NCBI GenBank assembly: GCA_963971405.1
Contig: OZ020485.1
Coordinates: forward strand, 3,534,001 to 3,598,000
Reading direction: 5' to 3'
Source: Psococerastis gibbosa
Lineage: Eukaryota; Arthropoda; Insecta; Psocodea; Psocidae
DNA length: 64,000 nucleotides
A program made the translations under genes and the position numbers. The notes below the pieces were generated by a model. It had not been told where the DNA came from. It worked only from the letters and a program-made list of their open reading frames with translations, and searched no databases. Numbering within the stretch: position 1 is the first letter of the stretch; every line of letters starts with the position of its first letter. Of the stretch, positions 60,401 to 64,000 are shown one piece after another.

Positions 60401-63398
60401 GAAACAAAATGGCACCGATCACGTTGAATCCATTGATACAAATACGGCCCACTGTCATATCGCCCATACAAAATGTCGTCAGTACCAAAATCAGAATTGC
60501 TGAAACCAAAAGATTAAGAGTTCAAACAAATTAATTTGTTGATTTCTACGCTAGTTAGAAGGAAAACTTCGTGATGGTGATGGATTTCTGTATTTGGGCT
60601 AGCATCTGGGGTCACAAACCACTAGTGACAGCAAAAAGGACGGCAAAAGAACGAAAAACAGACTAAGTTACGTTGTCGTAGGGTCTATCCTTCGCCTAAA
60701 TAACAATTTAAAATAACTTAATTTCCAGCTAGGAATACTTACCAATACTAGGTAGAACGGTAGCGGCAAGAAAGGACATGGCATGTCTTCTTAGCATAAA
60801 CTCATACTGTATAAAAGGATAATAGATGGGGCTGCTGTCTAACGCCTTCGTTAAATTTTTGCGGAAGAGCGTGATATTGCTTCTAACCAGCTCCCAATCT
60901 CTGCTCGGCTGGTACATGTCAAGTTGCAACTGCAACAATAAAATATAAGGGCATAATTATTGTATTAAATTGTCAAGACATGCAGAGTAGTGGTACAGAC
61001 TCTGACTTTCACCCGAATGGTTGTTGGTTCGAGTCCTACACTTCCTACATTTTCTGGCCATGCTTCGGAGGGCATGTAAAGCAGGCGGTCCCGGGCCTTC
61101 CTAGTTGAGTGTAAGAGAGGGCTTTATAGCCCTAACTCCGCTAGGTTGGCATTGTAATAGAACAAAAAGTCATTATTATTATAAACGACCGATACGCGCC
61201 TGCTAGCCGTATTCTTTGAATGGCCTTTAAACTTTTTTGCTTAAGCACTTAAGCCTGAGTGCTGAGTTTTATTGCTGCTCGTTCCTGAATGAAGGACAGT
61301 AATCTTGCGAGAATTCAATCATTTTCCAGAAAATTACCTGTTCTAAGATGAGGTAGCTCAACTATTTTGATTCGCTTTGGTCCGGATGTGCCTTACCATT
61401 CCGAAGCCAACGCCGTTGTTAAAGTGTTAAAGAGAGTAACAAAACCAAACAGGTTGCATTCCCAAAAAAGGATTTGGTTTTGTGCAAAAATTATGGAAAA
61501 TTAACGCTCTAATACATTGCGTGCCCTGCCATTATTACTATGTTATAATGTATTGGTCTGCCCGTTCTAGGATATGCAACCCCCCCGTTATGGAATATGC
61601 AATCCCATCGACCAAGTCAGTGCTTTGGGACAGGGGTTGTCGAGGGATCCGAAATTTAACCATAGGAAAATTATTTATTATGGGATTACTCAAATCTATC
61701 TACTTATTGATAAATAGGAACGCATGTTCGAGTAAACTCGGACGGGTTCTTTGGTTCGCCATGAATTCGTTGAACTACTGAGCTAAATTCTAAATTATTA
61801 CCATTCCTGACGTGAGATTCATTTCTCTATCTAAATACATGAAGGATGAAATTGTGAAAGAGCACTTGTGTTCATCAAAAGGCCAATAACGGACATTCTG
61901 CTGACACGGCGCTCTGATTGACATCTGTGCGAGACAGTGCACACCTCCGGACCACCGAGCGACACAGGTACGAGGTTTTAAGTCAGATTCCCCGGTGAAA
62001 GTCCTGCAATAAAACCGCTTTGTTCCATTCAAACTAAAAATGCAGTAAATGGCATGGAGCCAAGCATTGTCGTATCTCTTCTACACAAAATTCTTGGAAG
62101 TATGGATTCACACATAATATTGAATACTTACATGGCGTTGAGCAGAAGGTCTGGTACCCAAATCTCCAAATCATCTAATTTGAAATATTTGATGCCGTCA
62201 TACGTTTCTGGATTCCACTTCAAATAAGCATCGTTCCACATCTGAATTAAAAAAAAAGTAATAACCAACAAGACTTCTACAATGTGAATGTGAATATAAA
62301 ATGAATTCACTCCAGACTTCGTAGTATTTCATTTCATTTTAAGCCGGAGCGCACCACAAAACGCAATAATTCAGGGAGAAGTATTAACGCAATGACCCAC
62401 AGTAAATAACCGGGCATAATAATTGTTTTATAATATTTATTTACTGTGGATCATTGCGCTATTACTTCTCCCTAAAACGAAATGAAGTTAACTATATTTA
62501 CTTTGTCAAATACATCCACTCACGCTAGTAATTAATCGTGGGGCGCATTCGCTTCGTGCGGTGTATTTCGCACCAAACTTTATTGAGTGAATCCGTTCAT
62601 CAATTCAGTTCAACGCTAACAGTTGAAAAAGAACTGCCAGTACAAAATACCCTCACAGTTCTTTTTTAACGGTACACAGGAACGCATCGATACGCGCGAG
62701 TTGCCGACTTTTTTTTCATTGCAGCCAATGGGCTTGGTGAATGGCTGGTGCAAAACTACTGAATCTACTTCAGAAGATTTCTAAGATTTGAACCGTACTA
62801 CTAAGATAGATATGGCGGGTCTAAGGGAAAACCGGCATCACGCCAGCTTCAGGAATCTTCAAGAAGTTCACACATATATCTTGATCGAGTTCGTTTACCA
62901 GTGTGATCCACCATTTTATTTCAAGATGGCGGCCGACTGAAAACTTGAAAAATTCATATCTCAGTTAACATTAGTCGTAGACGGATGGGAAAACATGTGA
63001 CTGAAAGCCAATAGTTATTAAATTGACCATTCACATGGTGTTATTATCCCTATGAAAAGAAAGGGAAAGATCCTCAACGTTATATTAATTTGACTTGTTA
63101 GTTATGTGTATTACATGTATTAGTGTCAGCGGCTGCTGAGGATCGACAAAGATGGAGGGAAATTGTCAGAGCGACCAAAAGTCCCCCTGGGCTGATCGCG
63201 CCTAATTAAGTCAAGTTATCATGGGTGTAAGTTAATCATGGACGCTATAATTGGGAATTGACAACCCTATCACAGCAGGTAATTTTATAGGAAAGCTGTC
63301 CGTACCCATATTTATAGAGCGCTAGTTAATTGTAAATACAAACAACTACTTACAAAAGCCATTGGTCCCTCTACCTCCAAAGCATTGCTGTGTTCCGC
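57075..63398 (-). CDS. Nicotinic-receptor-like Cys-loop ligand-gated channel subunit, 3' part
   Basis: Six coding exons on the minus strand: 63398-63354, 62241-62132, 62003-61802, 60929-60743, 60499-60347 and 57400-57075, giving 340 C-terminal residues; the 5' exons lie past the right edge. WNDAYLKWNPETYDG and LEIWVPDLLL match nAChR loop regions. The Cys loop is CQQNVRYWPFDEHKC with exactly 13 residues between cysteines. TM1 follows RRHAMSFLAATVLPS; TM2 lies in the RICINGFNVIGAILFLDY area; TM3 in YRDGLSLSVFGIIMALL; TM4 in LLDRVGFISSMLVTLILL. Exons of 45 and 110 nt match the sizes of vertebrate nAChR exons 3 and 4. Odd: no vicinal Cys pair in loop C, no GSW in loop B and a short TM3-TM4 loop, so this is a non-alpha, divergent subunit whose ligand is unknown. 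Confidence 0.88.
57583..57893. repeat. Foldback family D, shortened copy
   Basis: The outer arms 'aaaaacttgttgtaacaa' and 'ttgttataacaagttttt' pair. The centre of the full-length copy (43628-44057) is deleted. It lies in the last intron of the receptor gene. Confidence 0.85.
59337..59493 (-). repeat. tRNA-derived SINE, family S1
   Basis: Reverse-complement copy. The tail 'aaataaataaataatgac' is at the left, and the body 'ctaagccaacctagcggagt' and 'gcccgggaccgcctgcttta' follow. It ends abruptly at the B-box region ('gggactcgagt'), joined to LINE endonuclease sequence. Confidence 0.65.
59494..59700 (+). pseudogene. LINE endonuclease fragment
   Basis: Frame reads SGDFNVNFASNESRVLVDFL, then TRHETTLDAVFAR. 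GDFN and T-x-LD-x-V-F are hallmarks of the APE-type endonuclease of non-LTR retrotransposons. Only the C-terminal part is present, fused to a SINE copy. It may derive from the same LINE type as the RT fragment at 44160-45594. Confidence 0.7.
59905..60292. repeat. Foldback element H with internal tandem repeats
   Basis: The left arm 'gtgtgctaggacacatggtt' then 'gaagtgaaacttcaacgtgg' pairs with the right arm ending 'tgtatcctagcacacgcc'. The right arm has three or four units of 'tccgttgtgattcgtttttc'; the left has two, so arm length varies by unit gain. Confidence 0.75.
60347..60499 (-). CDS. Receptor exon (TM1 end to TM2-TM3 linker)
   Basis: Minus strand, acceptor 'tggtttcag', donor 'gtaagt'. 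Encodes AILILVLTTFCMGD, then RICINGFNVIGAILFLDY and VSPNGDDVPVI. The usual GEK before TM2 is replaced by GDM. Confidence 0.88.
60743..60929 (-). CDS. Receptor exon (loop C region and TM1 start)
   Basis: Minus strand, acceptor 'attgttgcag', donor 'gtaagt'. LQLDMYQPSRDWELV, then YPFIQYEFMLRRHAMSFLAA. No CC pair in the loop C stretch. Confidence 0.9.
60984..61180 (+). repeat. tRNA-derived SINE, family S1, well-kept copy
   Basis: 'gcagagtagtggtacagact' (A-box-like), 'ggttcgagtcc' (B box), the body with 'ggagggcatgtaaagcaggc' and 'taactccgctaggttggc', and a short tail. Best copy for a family consensus. Confidence 0.75.
61802..62003 (-). CDS. Receptor exon with Cys loop
   Basis: Minus strand, acceptor 'tattgcag', donor 'gtaata'. 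TFTGESDLKPRTCVARWSGG, then the Cys loop and FTISSFMYLDREMNL. The loop B GSW tryptophan is absent. Confidence 0.92.
62132..62241 (-). CDS. Receptor exon, 110 nt
   Basis: Minus strand, acceptor 'ttaattcag', donor 'gtaagt'. MWNDAYLKWNPETYDGIKYF, then LEIWVPDLLLNA. The length of 110 nt equals the conserved nAChR exon 4. Confidence 0.93.
62335..62485. repeat. Inverted repeat in receptor intron
   Basis: 'atttcattttaagccgg' with 'gggagaagtattaacgcaat' on the left pairs with 'cattgcgctattacttctcc' then 'ctaaaacgaaatgaa' on the right. Confidence 0.6.
62860..63010 (+). repeat. Dispersed repeat J fragment
   Basis: 'tcttgatcgagttcgtttac' and 'caagatggcggccgactgaa' match the element at 14795. Confidence 0.65.
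63354..63398 (-). CDS. Receptor exon, 45 nt
   Basis: Minus strand: AEHSNALEVEGPMAF. The acceptor is 'taactttcag' and the donor 'gtaagt'. The 45-nt size and phase match conserved nAChR exon 3, and it joins in frame to MWNDAY. Confidence 0.8.
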
Positions 63399-64000
63399 CT
63401 GAAAGTTAAAATTGGCACATTAGCTTTTTATGTGGTACCTATGATTTGAATTTCAAGAGTAGTCACAAATTGTGACCTTTCAACGGCCGTCTTCTTTCAC
63501 TAGCTACGGTACCATAAGCTAAGGACACATTCTATATTAAACTGTTTATTAAAAATCACTGGCCAATTTCACGTAGGAGCTATATCATTTCTCTGTAAGT
63601 TACACTATTGCACTAGAAACTTATTTGAAGTGAAAACTTCTTTAGCGGCGTTGAGTACTTTTGTATTAGGCCTATTTTGATTTTAGAAGAGGGATAAAAA
63701 GGAAAATTGTAATGAGAGGAAATGCAATGTAAGAAGACTACGCATCTAGGGTGTGTTCAATGATAAACGAATAAAACGAATACCGCCTGCTTACCGTAAA
63801 GTAAGAAGACCTATTTTGACTATGGACACTATACGTCTGTACACAAACTGCACAGCAATTTGTATGTAGAGCAATATGAACAACGTAAGAAGACCAGGAT
63901 TGACTATGCATACTATACCCAAAATACACTCCAATTTAAAACACAGCAAAGCACATGATTAACTCAAGAAGACCGGTTTTGACTATGCATACCGGCTGCC
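63399..64000. other. Receptor intron with degenerate tandem repeat
   Basis: From about 63725 to the edge there are four worn copies of a unit containing 'gtaagaagacc' followed by 'ttgactatgcata', roughly 75-95 bases apart. Further 5' exons are expected beyond the window. Confidence 0.45.

Overview
The window is a piece of an intron-rich, AT-rich invertebrate animal genome. It shows spliced genes with GT-AG introns, tRNA-derived SINEs, foldback MITEs, LINE remains and a Ty3/gypsy LTR element, and no bacterial features. The proteins (p38 kinase, GH20 hexosaminidase, Asteroid-family proteins, Cys-loop receptor) are bilaterian. The p38 reads closest to protostome or arthropod p38, but I cannot name a species. 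All exon joins were made by hand from reading frame, splice sites and protein family, not from transcripts.

Layout. 1070-1612 holds two short exons that look like the 3' end of an upstream plus-strand gene. 4533-20771 (+) is a complete p38 MAP kinase gene: nine coding exons giving 363 aa, plus a second version of exon 6. 20772-31279 is a repeat-filled intergenic region. 31280-40328 (+) is a lysosomal-type beta-N-acetylhexosaminidase (GH20). It has five shared exons followed by two complete, alternative terminal exons. 41346-43226 and 53055-54875 (+) are two intronless Asteroid/ASTE1-like genes with a decayed third copy at 45595-46066. Between them lie a LINE reverse-transcriptase remnant (minus strand) and an apparently intact, recently inserted Ty3/gypsy retrotransposon (46859-51630; the two 186-bp LTRs read as identical, 5-bp target duplication). 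57075-63398 (-) holds the last six coding exons of a divergent nicotinic-receptor-like Cys-loop channel; its 5' end lies beyond the right edge.

Two observations stand out. First, p38 carries two adjacent, homologous 80-nt exons in the same phase. They sit at the position where vertebrate MAPK14 has its CSBP1/CSBP2 mutually exclusive exons. Second, the hexosaminidase gene carries two homologous terminal exons. Joined to the same catalytic Asp-Glu exon, they differ at the residue that in human HEXA/HEXB separates the alpha (Asn-Arg) from the beta (Asp-Leu) substrate pocket. One locus could therefore make two enzyme subunits by splicing. The hexosaminidase gene also carries several rotting tandem copies of part of exon 4.

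The rest is mostly mobile DNA: at least six inverted-repeat (MITE/foldback) families, some nested; three or four tRNA-derived SINE families, one copy with a perfect 13-bp target duplication; and long dispersed repeats. One dispersed-repeat pair lies in inverted orientation around p38 exons 4-7.
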